Below, piece after piece: positions 26,324 to 36,439 of a stretch of DNA of 64,000 nt (positions are counted from its first letter, which is position 1; each line of letters begins with the position of its first letter). The notes beneath the pieces were generated by a model. That model saw nothing but the letters and a program-made list of their open reading frames with translations, was not told the origin of the DNA and did not search any database. The translations under genes and the position numbers were made by a program. The stretch is from NCBI GenBank assembly GCA_020635795.1, contig JACJZD010000002.1:124001-188000 (forward strand), given 5' to 3'. This stretch comes from Flavobacteriales bacterium (GTDB lineage Bacteria; Bacteroidota; Bacteroidia; Flavobacteriales_E; Vicingaceae).

Positions 26324-27298
26324 TTATTGGATTAATAAATTGCAACCTCGTAAATCACTGTTATCGAATCTGCCTAAAACCTCGAAAGAATTATTAGTGA
26401 ACGTTTTACCTAAATCTTGTGTGGCAATAAACGAGCAGGAGTTGTAGTTGGCTAAATCAATTACGTTAATGCCTCCTGTTTGATTATTGTCGAGCAAGTG
26501 AAATGGGTCGTTGGTGTCTCTAATTAATATTTTCATCCAAGGTGGAGTTTCAAAAAGCCCATTTCCTTTTGAATAGGCTTGTGATAAAAGCTCTGTCATG
26601 CCATATTCCGAATGAATTTGATTGACATTAAAACTATCGTTATAAATTTGATGTAGTTCGGTTCGGGTCATTTCCTTCCTGCGTCCTTTCATACCGCCCG
26701 TTTCCATAATAATGATGTTGCTCAAATCCAATTGGTGTTTTTCTGCAAGGTCAAGCAGCGCAAACGAAACACCAATTAAAATGGTTTTTTGAGCGTTTAA
26801 CTTTTTGAGCGTGTCAATTAAATCATTGTAATTGTTGAGGTAAAAACCGCTTAATGGATTGTTGGAATGTTTTATCAAGTATTCCGTCATGTAAATGAGT
26901 GAAGATCCTTCTCTTTCCATGTAAGATGGCAATAAAGCTAAGAAGCAATAATCGCTGATGTTTCCATAAAACAATTCGAACCCTTTTACAAAACTTTGTT
27001 CGTAAACTTTTAAGTTTTTTACGTAGTGCTTGCTTTGATTTTCGCCTGTTGTTCCACTACTTAAAAATACTTGCTCATAATTATTGTCACCGCAAATTAC
27101 TTGTTGAGTTTTAAAAAATTCGATAGGTAAAAATGGTATTTTTTCGAGCTGTGTAACTTCTGATGGAGTTACTTTTAATAGCTTACAAAAGTTTTGATAA
27201 ATGGTATTGTTTTGATATTGGTAGTTAAAAATATCAATAGCCATATTATTAAACTCGCTGCTGGAAGTGATATTAAAAATACGATTGGCGAAGTTCAT
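26324..27298 (-). CDS. LuxE-like acyl-protein synthetase/acyltransferase
   Basis: The 324-residue protein resembles the LuxE family of the ANL superfamily: KIPFLPIEFFKTQ near residue 55, the adenylate-binding FLSSGTTGENQSKH near 80, and IHSEYGMTELLSQAY near 215. LuxE activates a fatty acid and passes it to an acceptor. In Bacteroidota such solitary genes are annotated only as acyltransferases. No luciferase or fatty-aldehyde genes are nearby, so the acceptor is unknown. Confidence 0.8.
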   Translation of the reverse strand: MNFANRIFNITSSSEFNNMAIDIFNYQYQNNTIYQNFCKLLKVTPSEVTQLEKIPFLPIEFFKTQQVICGDNNYEQVFLSSGTTGENQSKHYVKNLKVYEQSFVKGFELFYGNISDYCFLALLPSYMEREGSSLIYMTEYLIKHSNNPLSGFYLNNYNDLIDTLKKLNAQKTILIGVSFALLDLAEKHQLDLSNIIIMETGGMKGRRKEMTRTELHQIYNDSFNVNQIHSEYGMTELLSQAYSKGNGLFETPPWMKILIRDTNDPFHLLDNNQTGGINVIDLANYNSCSFIATQDLGKTFTNNSFEVLGRFDNSDLRGCNLLIQ

Positions 27299-27323
27299 TC
27301 AAAAATATTGCTAATTTTATGGT

Positions 27324-27818
27324 ATGCAAAGGTTAACAAACTTCGTCATATTATTTGTCTTTATTTTTCTTTTTGCTTGTAAGAAAGATGACCCAACACC
27401 TATGCCGCCAGTAATAAAGTTTATTGAAGGAGGACTTTCTGATGATGGTTCATATGCAGTAGTTAAGTTTGAATTTTTTGATAATGACGGCGATTTGGGC
27501 TTAAAACAAGAAGAAAGCCAAGGCGAACAACAATACAATTTGTTTATTGATTATTACGAAAAACAAAATGGAGTATGGTTATTAAAATCGCCAGTAGTAA
27601 CCTATAATACTGGAACGAATACATACGATACCACTGTTTTTCATTTACGTGTTCCTTTTATTCAAAATAAAGAAAAGCAATCGTTAAAAGGAGAGACCTA
27701 TGTAAAGCTGATTTACAATCCGTTTTCTACCAATGATACCATTAAATATGAAATGGTTTTAAAGGATAGAGCGTTACATTCCAGCAATAAAATAGAAACA
27801 ACTGAGATTTACAAGTGA
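27324..27818 (+). CDS. Lipoprotein of unknown function
   Basis: The signal MQRLTNFVILFVFIFLFAC ends in a lipobox cysteine followed by KKDD, the lysine/aspartate pattern often seen after the cysteine in exported Bacteroidota lipoproteins. The mature part (about 145 residues) begins with a beta-sandwich-like FEFFDNDGDLGL segment and has no known catalytic motif. It is divergent from the LuxE-like gene (25 bp apart) and convergent with the DUF4249 gene (1 bp apart). Confidence 0.75.
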   Translation: MQRLTNFVILFVFIFLFACKKDDPTPMPPVIKFIEGGLSDDGSYAVVKFEFFDNDGDLGLKQEESQGEQQYNLFIDYYEKQNGVWLLKSPVVTYNTGTNTYDTTVFHLRVPFIQNKEKQSLKGETYVKLIYNPFSTNDTIKYEMVLKDRALHSSNKIETTEIYK

Positions 27819-27819
27819 T

Positions 27820-28638
27820 TTATGGTAAAGGAGTTACAATAAACTTACGTTCGCTTTTTGCGTAAGCTGCAAAAAAACCAACTACATTTTCTGCTCCATT
27901 TAAGTTTGTTTCTGGGTTTCCAGGCACTTCACCACCTTGCGAAGAAGCCAGTGCGTTAAAGTATCGATAGTTTACTTCATCAATTGATAACAATTGAACT
28001 GAAACAGTATCATTTTCTTCAAACTCGGTTTGAAAAATTGGAAAAACTACATTGTCGCCATCAATTAAATTGTCACTTAAAACTAACACTCCTTTTTGTT
28101 TTACTGTTCTACTGGAAGCTTTTATTCTATAATAATTATTGAAATTAGGGGTATCATAAAAATGAGTGTAAATTCGATATTGTTGTGGGTCATTTGGGTC
28201 GCTAAAAGGTCTATTTATTTTTTGATGTGATAGTGAATCTAAATTAATTTTTGGAGGCATGGTAGATTGAGCGGTAATAGATTTTCCATCGGCATAAACC
28301 GACAACACATAAGTCCTGCCCTCTATGCCTTTTAAAGTTGGACTATTGTAAACACCTGCTAATACTTCAATAAAACTAAAACTGTTCCCAAAATTATCGG
28401 TAACAACAACGGTTGCACCAGAAACGGTTTCGAAAGTACCCGTGTTTTCGTTAAACGGTTTCGATTTAGAAATAATTACGTAATTGTCTCCAATCGAATC
28501 ATGAAGTAATGCCTCAATAACCAATGCTTGAGGTGCATCATCTAAATCTAAATCAACCACCTTTTCGCACGAGGTAAAAACTAATGCAAAGCATATCGAT
28601 ATAATTGTAAGTATGTTAAGTTTTAATTTATTCATCAT
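27820..28638 (-). CDS. DUF4249 lipoprotein paired with TonB receptor
   Basis: The start is set at one of the two adjacent ATGs at 28638/28635. A longer open frame reaching 28866 only overlaps the receptor gene and is rejected. The protein begins MNKLKLNILTIISIC and has a lipobox TSC near residue 24. It then shows the DUF4249 pattern (LVIEALLHDSIGDNYVIIS, VTDNFGNSF). DUF4249 proteins are surface lipoproteins encoded directly after CarboxypepD-plug TonB receptors and probably help capture the ligand. The gap to the receptor gene is 1 bp. Confidence 0.88.
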   Translation of the reverse strand: MMNKLKLNILTIISICFALVFTSCEKVVDLDLDDAPQALVIEALLHDSIGDNYVIISKSKPFNENTGTFETVSGATVVVTDNFGNSFSFIEVLAGVYNSPTLKGIEGRTYVLSVYADGKSITAQSTMPPKINLDSLSHQKINRPFSDPNDPQQYRIYTHFYDTPNFNNYYRIKASSRTVKQKGVLVLSDNLIDGDNVVFPIFQTEFEENDTVSVQLLSIDEVNYRYFNALASSQGGEVPGNPETNLNGAENVVGFFAAYAKSERKFIVTPLP

Positions 28639-28639
28639 C

Positions 28640-30997
28640 TTAAAAACTAAAATTGTAACTAATGGAAGGAATAATTTTAAAAAGGGAAAGTTGAACAATC
28701 TCTGTTTGTACTGGGTTATCTTCTTTTGGTCTAAATGTAAATGAGTAAGCATTTTCACGTGCATAAACATTGTATACTGAAAAATTCCAACTCGATTGAA
28801 ATTTACGCTGAACTTTTTCTTTTTCGCCAGTTTCAGGATTGGTAACCATTTTATAATTTTTCCCATCTAAGGTTAACCCTATATCCATTCTGTGGTAGTT
28901 TGGCATTCTTGCACCATTCCTTGCTGAATATAAGTTTATGATTTGTCCGTCAATAACATATTTTCCTGTTGGAAATGTAACAGCATTACCTGTATAAAAA
29001 ACGAAAGTAGAAGAAATTTTAAGGCGTTCAGTTATAGCAAACATACCAACAACAGAAATATCATGTGTTCTATCTTGTTTTGCTGGATACCATGCTCCTT
29101 TATTAATTTGGTCAAATTGGACTTCGGTTCGAGCTAAGGTATAACTAACCCATCCAGTAAATTTTCCTTTTCGTTTTTTCAAAAAGAACTCCAAACCATA
29201 GGCTCTACCTTTACCATTTAAAATCTCGCCCTCAACGGTTGGGTTTAATGTAATTTCTGCTCCAGTTCTGTAATCAATAGTGTTCTGCATTACTTTGTAA
29301 TAGGTTTCCACCGAAAATTCAAAAGAATTGTCTCTCAAATTTTTAAAATAACCTAATGCTACTTGGTCAGCAATTTCTGGTTTAATATTGTTGCTACTTG
29401 GTAGCCAAGTATCGGTAGGGTTGTTGCCTGATGAGTTTGATAAAAGATGCAAGTATTGATACATTCTGTTGTATGATGTTTTTAACGAACTGGTTTCGTT
29501 TAAAATGTAATTAATTCCAATACGAGGTTCAAAGCCATGATAAGTTTTTATGGCATTGTTTTCTCTGTATTTTGTTGTATCAGTTATATCGCCTTTATTG
29601 TTATAAGTATAAATTTCGCCTGGACCAATTTGTGTGAAATTTGAATACCTGAATCCATACGTTGCCGACCACAATTCATTAAATTTATGTTCATTGCTAA
29701 CATAAGCCGACGATTCTACTGAATACCTATTTTCAATTTTTGTATTTCCTATTGCTTCTCCAGTAGAAGCAATTTCTCCTGGGTCGAAGGTGTGATGTAT
29801 GACATTTGCACCAAACTTTAATTTGTTGTTTTCGTTCCAAAAGAAATCCAAGTCTTGCTTAAAATTAAAATCACGAATTTGTGAATTAATAGAAAACCCT
29901 GCAGCAGCAATATCGATTTTGTAGTTATAATCGGAATAAATGAATGAAGTATTGCTAAACAATTTATCGTTAAATAAATGATTCCAACGAACTGTTGCTG
30001 TTGTGTTTCCCCAAGTAAAACTAAATCTATTTGCAAACCCAAAATTGTCTCTACCAAAATAACCAGAAACAAATAAGCGGTCTTTCTCTGTAAGTTGATA
30101 ATTGGCTTTTAAATTCAAATCGTAGAAATACAATTTGGTATTTTTTTGGTCTTCATCGTTTGATAGTTTCAAAAATAAATCTGCATAAGTTCTTCTTCCA
30201 CTTATTAAAAATGACCCTTTATCCTTAACAATTGGAACTTCAACAGTTAATTTAGATGAAATTAAACCAATACCACCTGTAGCTGCAATTTTTTTTGAAT
30301 TTCCTTCTTTCATTTTTATATCCATTACAGAAGATAGTCGACCACCGTATTCAGCAGGGATGCCACCTTTATAAAGCTTTAAATCTTTAATAGCATCAGA
30401 ATTAAAAACAGAGAAAAAACCTAATAAATGAGAAGCATTATAAACGGGTGCTTCATCCAATAGAATTAAGTTTTGATCAGAGCTTCCTCCTCGAACAAAA
30501 AAACCAGCATTTCCCTCACCTGCCGATTTTACACCGGGCAATAATTGTATGGTTTTTAAAATGTCACGTTCTCCGAACAATACTGGAATACTCTCTATTT
30601 CTTTGATGTCAATTTTTGACACACTCATCTCGGTAGAACGTATGTTCTCATCCTCACGCTCGGCACTTACTTCAAAAACGCCCAAATCAGTAGAGTTAGA
30701 CGAAATTTGAATATTATTTTTAATGTTTTTGGTTAAATCTGCTTTAAACTCTACTGTTTTATAACCGACATAAGAATATTGAATAGTGTATTGTCCCTTA
30801 GGTAAGGTTAAAGAATAAAAACCATAAACATTAGTAACAGTTCCAGTTCCTGGTAGTTCCTTTACAAATATGGTAACACCAATTAAATCCTCGCCGTTAG
30901 ATTCGTCTTTTATACTGCCACTGATGGTGTATTTTTCTTGAGCAACTAGTTGTATTGATAGTAAGAGCGAGAAAAGAATTAAGAAATATTTATGCAT
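28640..30997 (-). CDS. TonB-dependent outer-membrane receptor
   Basis: The 785-residue protein has a signal peptide (to about residue 19) and a carboxypeptidase-regulatory-like domain (YTISGSIKDESNGEDLIGVTI, then the GYKTVEF end at about 80). A plug domain (LKTIQLLPGVKS...GGSSDQNLILLDEAPVYN) and a 22-strand-type barrel follow, ending in aromatic YNFSF. It should import a ligand too large for porins. Together with the DUF4249 lipoprotein it forms a two-gene uptake unit; the ligand is unknown. Confidence 0.92.
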   Translation of the reverse strand: MHKYFLILFSLLLSIQLVAQEKYTISGSIKDESNGEDLIGVTIFVKELPGTGTVTNVYGFYSLTLPKGQYTIQYSYVGYKTVEFKADLTKNIKNNIQISSNSTDLGVFEVSAEREDENIRSTEMSVSKIDIKEIESIPVLFGERDILKTIQLLPGVKSAGEGNAGFFVRGGSSDQNLILLDEAPVYNASHLLGFFSVFNSDAIKDLKLYKGGIPAEYGGRLSSVMDIKMKEGNSKKIAATGGIGLISSKLTVEVPIVKDKGSFLISGRRTYADLFLKLSNDEDQKNTKLYFYDLNLKANYQLTEKDRLFVSGYFGRDNFGFANRFSFTWGNTTATVRWNHLFNDKLFSNTSFIYSDYNYKIDIAAAGFSINSQIRDFNFKQDLDFFWNENNKLKFGANVIHHTFDPGEIASTGEAIGNTKIENRYSVESSAYVSNEHKFNELWSATYGFRYSNFTQIGPGEIYTYNNKGDITDTTKYRENNAIKTYHGFEPRIGINYILNETSSLKTSYNRMYQYLHLLSNSSGNNPTDTWLPSSNNIKPEIADQVALGYFKNLRDNSFEFSVETYYKVMQNTIDYRTGAEITLNPTVEGEILNGKGRAYGLEFFLKKRKGKFTGWVSYTLARTEVQFDQINKGAWYPAKQDRTHDISVVGMFAITERLKISSTFVFYTGNAVTFPTGKYVIDGQIINLYSARNGARMPNYHRMDIGLTLDGKNYKMVTNPETGEKEKVQRKFQSSWNFSVYNVYARENAYSFTFRPKEDNPVQTEIVQLSLFKIIPSISYNFSF

Positions 30998-31149
30998 TCA
31001 GTATTTTTTTACAAAAGTACGCTCATCATTTATAAAAAAATTACCGCTCATCAAAAAAATGGTTTTATTGTTGTGGAGAGGAATATGTTATAAATAATAA
31101 AGCATATCTTATTTTTATGCCTTAATTTTAAATTCTTTTAATCAATTAA

Positions 31150-34100
31150 ATGAATCATTCAAAAAATAAGAATTACATCTTTTTAATACTGGGATTAGTC
31201 TTGTTTTTTTACAATCCTTTTGTTACAGTTATTACTAGCAATACGGATGTTGTAGCTACTTTTAATGAAATATTGAATGAAAAAGAAAAATCAGTAAATC
31301 AACAATTACAGAGATTAGTCAAAACGGATAGTGTTGTCAATGTATTTAACCAAATACAGCATCAAAAAGATATAGAAGGTATTAGCTATTATGGTTTCGA
31401 CAAAAACAAACTTGTTTTTTGGAGTAATTCAACGGTTTCGTTTAACAATTTATCCGATTTTAACGATACGAATGGTGTAGTTTTATTAAAAGATGGACTT
31501 TATCAATATGTAAAAAAACAACTCAATCAGCACACTTTTTTAGGGTTAATTTTAATAAAAAGTGAATATACTATTCAAAATAACTATCTAAAAACAGGGC
31601 TTCACCCAAGTTATGGAATTAAAGATGATGTTGAAATTTTGATAGATGATAAAACAAATAAATCGGTTATAAAAGACATAAACGGCAATCCTTTATTTTC
31701 ATTAAAAGTAAACTCAAGCAATTATAAATCGAGCAATTGGTTGTCGATTATCTTGTATTTATTAGGTGTTGTTTTGCTGGTGATGTTTGTTTATGCTGAA
31801 TTGAAAAAACATAGAAAAATCAAAAAATATGCTTCACTTTTTAGTATCGGGATTGTCTTAATGTTTTATTTCATTACCGCAGGTTTATCAATTCCTGAAG
31901 TAATTTTTCATCAAAAAATATTTAGTCCAACCATTTTTGGACATTCTGGCTTATTGCCTTCGTTGGGACATTTTTTAATTGTTTCGATTGTAATAATGAC
32001 CATCACTATTTTATGGGTAAAACGTGGCAAAGAAAAAAGTAGTTATGCTTTGCTAAAAGCGACACTATCAATGGTTTTTGTTGTTTGTTTAAATATGGTG
32101 TTTACCAACTGGTTTGCTGGTTTAATTAACAATTCTAACATTAATTTCGATATTAATAATTTACTCGATTTAACAGCATATAGTTTTATTGGAATTCTTA
32201 TTGTTATTATTTTGTACACTTGTTTGACTGTGTTGGTAAATTCAATTATAAACGATTATGCAGCCCGAACAAAAATCAAGAAAAATCAGTTGTTGGCTTT
32301 GTTTTGGTTGTTATCGTTACTATCCATTCTAATTGGACACTTAGCTTTTGAAATTGATTGGAAAATTGCATCTTGGATTCTTGTAGCCATTCTAATTCTA
32401 GCCACAGGTAACACTATTAAAACCAAATTTTACCAAAGTATTTTATTGGTAATTTTAATAGCTACATCAATAACAGTAGGATTTGTAAAACTTACCAAAC
32501 AAAAAGAACAACTAAATCAAGAGTTTTTACTAAAAAAGCTAGCTAAAGAAGCCGACCCAGTTACAGAATATTTATTTACCGATTTAAAAACTAAGATTGA
32601 AGCCGATACTCTTTTAGTTAACCAAGTCAAAAATTATTGGGAAAACAAAGACGATGTTGACGGCTATGTACTTGAAAAATATTTTACGGGTTATTGGAAT
32701 AAATACGATGTATTTTTATTTATGTGTTTACCCGAAGATACCTTAGTAGTTCAGCCTGAAAATGTAGAAGCTAGTTGTTTTGATTTTTTCACTGAAAAGG
32801 TTGAACGAGAAGCGGTGTCGAGATATAATTTTAACGATAACATCCATTTTTTATACAATAAAGATGGTGTTGGGAGTTACTTGGGAAACATCAGTATTAA
32901 TGCTGCTGACACGCTTTCTAATAAGGCTGTTTTATATATTGAAATGTTGCCTAAACTGTTGTCCAATAACGAAGGATACCCTGAGCTTTTGCTTAATGAG
33001 AAAGAGATTGATGTGTCGGCTTCACTTACCAAATATTCATTTGCCAAGTACAAAAAAAGCCGCTTGGTACACAATAGTGGAGATTGTAACTACAACTTAG
33101 AATTAACCCCAAAGTTACCATTTAGCGAAGAAGGGTTTTTTACGCAATCATCAAGCAATTACCAACATTTGTATTACCAAAGTGATAAAAATACAGTGGT
33201 GGTGTTAAGTGCATTACAAAAAACCGACTTTAATTACATAACCACTTTTTCATATTTCTTTATATGTTGTAGTTTGTTTATTTTAATTGCTGGTTTATTA
33301 TTTAACGTGGAGCCATTTAATTGGCGAATAGGTTTTTCTGAGTTCAGTACAAAAATTCAACTTTTTATTATTGTTTCTACTTTTTTATCGTTTGTACTGT
33401 TTGGTTTAGGAACATCTTATTACATAAAAAAACAATACGAGGACAAAAACACCAAAAGCATACAAGAAAAGGTACATTCGGTAGTTACAGAACTTAATAC
33501 CGAATTTGCAAATGAAAAATCGATGGAAGAAATAAATATCGATTTCATCACCAATCAATTGATAAAATACTCAAACATCTTTTTTGCAGATATTAATTTA
33601 TATGGTTTAAGTGGGCAACTCATTGCAACATCACGCCCAGAAATAATAGAACGTGGACTGATTAGTAATAGAATGAATCCTTTAGCATTTCATTCTCTTA
33701 AGGAACATAAAAAATCTTCGTTTATTCACGATGAAGAAATAGGTGAAATGAACTACCTTTCGGCTTATGTGCCTTTTAGAAACAACGAAAACAAAGTAAT
33801 AGCTTATTTAAACGTACCTTATTTTGCCAAACAAAATCAGTTAGAAAATGAATTATCGCAGTTTTTTACCGCATTAATAAACATTTATGCCTTATTGTTT
33901 TTGGTGTCAATTTTTATTGCGGTACTGTTTGCCAATTATATTTCGGAGCCTGTACGATTAATAAAAGAAAAAATAAGGGCTCTTCAGTTAGGTAAATCGA
34001 ATGAGTTTATCGATTGGAAATCGAACGATGAAATAGGTTCATTGGTTAAAGAATACAATCAAAAAGTATTGGAGTTGGAGAAAAGTGCCAAATTATTGGC

Positions 34101-34770
34101 GCAATCGGAACGTGAAAGTGCTTGGCGGGAAATGGCAAAACAAGTAGCACATGAAATAAAAAATCCGCTTACACCAATGAAGTTGAGCATACAGCATTTA
34201 GAACGCTCAATTGCCGATAATCCTGCAGATTTACCTGAACGTATTAAACGTACTGCTAAAACATTAGTAGAGCAGATAGATACCTTAACCAATATTGCCA
34301 ATGAGTTTTCGAGCTTTGCAAAAATGCCTAAAGCCAACGAGCAGCAGCTTAATTTAGTAGAGATTTTAGAAACTGTTGTTGATTTGTATAGAAAAGAACA
34401 GGTTGAAATTGTTTTCGACAATCAATTAGAAAAAGAATCGCTATTAGTAGCAGATAAAGACCAATTGAATAGAATGTTCTCAAATTTGATTAAAAATGCC
34501 ATACAAGCCATTCCTGAAAACCAAAAAGGTAAAATTGTTATATCTGCTTGTGTTAAGAATAATTTCTATACCATAACCATTACTGATAATGGTGCTGGAA
34601 TACCTGAAGACTTACAAGAAAAAATATTCACCCCAAATTTTACTACAAAAACTACAGGCATGGGTCTTGGTTTAGCTATGGTAAAAAACATGGTAAAAAA
34701 TTTAAACGGAACTATTGATTTTACTACTTCAAACAAAGGGACTTCTTTTAAGATTGAGATTCCATTTTAA
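31150..34770 (+). CDS. Large NtrY-like membrane sensor histidine kinase
   Basis: At 1206 residues this is unusually long. The N-terminal 470 residues hold a short extracytoplasmic loop and about eight to ten membrane spans. A second large extracytoplasmic region (about 475-700) follows, then another span pair, a HAMP domain (ISEPVRLIKEKIRALQLG, about 935), and the HisKA box with the phospho-accepting His1001 in HEIKNPLTPMK. The ATPase part has IKNAIQAIPE, DNGAGIPEDL and GMGLGLAMVKNM. No response regulator lies next to it. The signal is unknown. Confidence 0.88.
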   Translation: MNHSKNKNYIFLILGLVLFFYNPFVTVITSNTDVVATFNEILNEKEKSVNQQLQRLVKTDSVVNVFNQIQHQKDIEGISYYGFDKNKLVFWSNSTVSFNNLSDFNDTNGVVLLKDGLYQYVKKQLNQHTFLGLILIKSEYTIQNNYLKTGLHPSYGIKDDVEILIDDKTNKSVIKDINGNPLFSLKVNSSNYKSSNWLSIILYLLGVVLLVMFVYAELKKHRKIKKYASLFSIGIVLMFYFITAGLSIPEVIFHQKIFSPTIFGHSGLLPSLGHFLIVSIVIMTITILWVKRGKEKSSYALLKATLSMVFVVCLNMVFTNWFAGLINNSNINFDINNLLDLTAYSFIGILIVIILYTCLTVLVNSIINDYAARTKIKKNQLLALFWLLSLLSILIGHLAFEIDWKIASWILVAILILATGNTIKTKFYQSILLVILIATSITVGFVKLTKQKEQLNQEFLLKKLAKEADPVTEYLFTDLKTKIEADTLLVNQVKNYWENKDDVDGYVLEKYFTGYWNKYDVFLFMCLPEDTLVVQPENVEASCFDFFTEKVEREAVSRYNFNDNIHFLYNKDGVGSYLGNISINAADTLSNKAVLYIEMLPKLLSNNEGYPELLLNEKEIDVSASLTKYSFAKYKKSRLVHNSGDCNYNLELTPKLPFSEEGFFTQSSSNYQHLYYQSDKNTVVVLSALQKTDFNYITTFSYFFICCSLFILIAGLLFNVEPFNWRIGFSEFSTKIQLFIIVSTFLSFVLFGLGTSYYIKKQYEDKNTKSIQEKVHSVVTELNTEFANEKSMEEINIDFITNQLIKYSNIFFADINLYGLSGQLIATSRPEIIERGLISNRMNPLAFHSLKEHKKSSFIHDEEIGEMNYLSAYVPFRNNENKVIAYLNVPYFAKQNQLENELSQFFTALINIYALLFLVSIFIAVLFANYISEPVRLIKEKIRALQLGKSNEFIDWKSNDEIGSLVKEYNQKVLELEKSAKLLAQSERESAWREMAKQVAHEIKNPLTPMKLSIQHLERSIADNPADLPERIKRTAKTLVEQIDTLTNIANEFSSFAKMPKANEQQLNLVEILETVVDLYRKEQVEIVFDNQLEKESLLVADKDQLNRMFSNLIKNAIQAIPENQKGKIVISACVKNNFYTITITDNGAGIPEDLQEKIFTPNFTTKTTGMGLGLAMVKNMVKNLNGTIDFTTSNKGTSFKIEIPF

Positions 34771-34816
34771 CTAAACCTTTTTTAATTAACTTTGGCGTTT
34801 ATCTTTTTAAAAAAAT

Positions 34817-36001
34817 ATGTACGGAGTTAAAGATTACGTAAGCAGAGCAAAGAAATTTGTAAATAATAAATCGAATGTTGGTCCACGTAAGTTGGCAACT
34901 TTAATGATATATGCTACCGACTTGTGTGATTCGCGTTGTAAGCATTGTAATATTTGGGCAAAACGTCCTGTAAAATACCTTTCTTTCGAAAAAATCAAAG
35001 AAATAATGAAAAGCAAAGCAGTTTCTAAAGATACTGCTATTGGATTGGAAGGAGGAGAGTTTTTGTTGCATCCCGAGGCATTACAAATTATGGAATGGTT
35101 TACTAAAAACCACCCTAACTTTGATTTGTTGTCGAACTGTTTAAAGCCAGATAGTTTGATTGAGGCGGTAAAGAAATTTCCGCCAAAACGATTGTATATT
35201 TCTTTAGATGGAGATAAAGATGCCTATTTACACATGCGAGGTAAAGATGGTTACGAAAAAGTAATTCAAGTAATTCAGGCATTGAAAGATGTTGTGCCAA
35301 TTTCTACTATGTTTACTTTGAGTCCTTACAATAACTTTAACGATATGCGACATGTAGCTGAGGTTTGTAAGCGTGAAGGAGTTGATATGCGTGTTGGAGT
35401 TTATAACGACATGAGTTTTTTCGATACAGATGATAAAGCGCACGAAACAGGTATTGCTTCAAAAACTGCAAAGGTACAAGTTCCAAACTATGTAGATAAA
35501 GATGCTGAAACGGAAGTAATTGTTGAAACACACAAAGAAATTTCTACAGAATTAAAAGATGATAATTTTAAAGAAAAAATCCCTGCAATTATTAAGGAAT
35601 TTAAAGAGAACTATGACTTTTTGGTTTTGTATGATGAGTGGAGAAAAGGCGATTTAAAAATGAGTTGTAATTCTATTATCGATTCGCTTTGTATATTGCC
35701 AAACGGTGATGTGCCTTTGTGTCAGAATTTAGATGTTAAGATTGGTAATTTGTTTAACAACACATTAGATGAAATTATTAATAGTAATGAAACTAAAAAA
35801 ACACAAAAACATTACCAACACAATTGCAATGGCTGTTGGGTAAATTTTCACAGAAAGTACGATGTAGTTTTACACCGTATGTTCGAAAAGTATTTTGGTA
35901 AAGGGATTACTCAAAAAATGTTTGGTAACTACCAATGGGAAGCTGACAAGAAAAAAACGTATGCTCAGTACATGAAAGAAACCGAGGCGAAATACGCTTA
36001 A
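34817..36001 (+). CDS. SPASM-type radical SAM protein
   Basis: Residues Cys37, Cys41 and Cys44 (CDSRCKHC) bind the radical-SAM cluster. Near the C-terminus a SPASM-like cysteine set (SCNSIIDSLCILPNGDVPLC, then HNCNGCW) should bind one or two more clusters. The size of 394 residues fits SPASM maturases and related enzymes. There is no short peptide gene beside it, so a peptide substrate cannot be argued. It follows the kinase gene by 46 bp, which has no known meaning, and is closed by a strong terminator. Confidence 0.85.
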   Translation: MYGVKDYVSRAKKFVNNKSNVGPRKLATLMIYATDLCDSRCKHCNIWAKRPVKYLSFEKIKEIMKSKAVSKDTAIGLEGGEFLLHPEALQIMEWFTKNHPNFDLLSNCLKPDSLIEAVKKFPPKRLYISLDGDKDAYLHMRGKDGYEKVIQVIQALKDVVPISTMFTLSPYNNFNDMRHVAEVCKREGVDMRVGVYNDMSFFDTDDKAHETGIASKTAKVQVPNYVDKDAETEVIVETHKEISTELKDDNFKEKIPAIIKEFKENYDFLVLYDEWRKGDLKMSCNSIIDSLCILPNGDVPLCQNLDVKIGNLFNNTLDEIINSNETKKTQKHYQHNCNGCWVNFHRKYDVVLHRMFEKYFGKGITQKMFGNYQWEADKKKTYAQYMKETEAKYA

Positions 36002-36019
36002 CGACAATAGGAGAATAAA

Positions 36020-36048
36020 AAAAAGGCGGTAATTTTTACCGCCTTTTT
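36020..36048 (+). terminator. Terminator after radical SAM gene
   Basis: GGCGGTAA and TTACCGCC form a perfect 8-bp stem with a TTT loop, flanked by an A-run and a T-run. It separates the radical SAM gene from the sulfur cluster that starts at 36146. Confidence 0.9.
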
Positions 36049-36091
36049 CTATTCTCAAATAATTTTTATCAGATTTTTTTGAAGAAATATT

Positions 36092-36149
36092 ACATATATA
36101 AAAAATTATATATAACTTTGTATTGAATTATATACATAATTATATATGA
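36092..36149 (+). promoter_or_regulatory. Promoter and candidate ArsR operators of the sulfur cluster
   Basis: A Bacteroidota-style -7 element TAACTTTG (36113-36120) is flanked on both sides by TA-rich imperfect palindromes. These are ACATATATAAAAAATTATAT (from 36092) and AATTATATACATAATTATAT (from 36126). The motif AATTATATATG recurs at about 37242, just before the persulfide dioxygenase gene. ArsR-type sulfur regulators commonly bind AT-rich palindromes overlapping the promoter, so autoregulation is likely but inferred. Confidence 0.5.
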
Positions 36150-36436
36150 TAGAATTAAAAAAATTAGAAAACGCATCAGAAATGCTAAAAGCAATAGCTC
36201 ATCCAATGCGAATTGCAATAGTAGATATGCTTTCAGATGATAAGAGCTTAACTGTTACAGAAATCCATGAAGCATTAAACATAGAACAAGCTGTCGCGTC
36301 GCATCACTTAAGTATTTTAAAAAATAAAGGAGTATTGTTGAGTGAGCGTAACGGCAAAAACTGTAATTATAAATTGAAACACCCTCGATTATCACAAATA
36401 ATTACGTGTATCGATAAGTGTCAAAATGAATTGTAA
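36146..36436 (+). CDS. ArsR-family repressor, probable sulfur-responsive regulator
   Basis: The 96-residue winged-helix protein starts with LKAIAHPMRIAIVDML and carries the recognition helix VASHHLSILKNKGVL, typical of ArsR/SmtB. Its only cysteines are Cys73, Cys88 and Cys92, the last two as CIDKC in the final helix. SqrR and BigR sense persulfide through two cysteines placed differently (near residues 41 and 107). A thiol switch here is plausible but would use another layout. It heads the plus-strand sulfur cluster. Confidence 0.82.
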   Translation: MIELKKLENASEMLKAIAHPMRIAIVDMLSDDKSLTVTEIHEALNIEQAVASHHLSILKNKGVLLSERNGKNCNYKLKHPRLSQIITCIDKCQNEL

Positions 36437-36439
36437 AAC

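Noticed and set aside
28639..28866. Longer start for the DUF4249 protein
   Set aside because: The extra 76 residues overlap the receptor gene and precede a clear lipoprotein signal that must be at the N-terminus.
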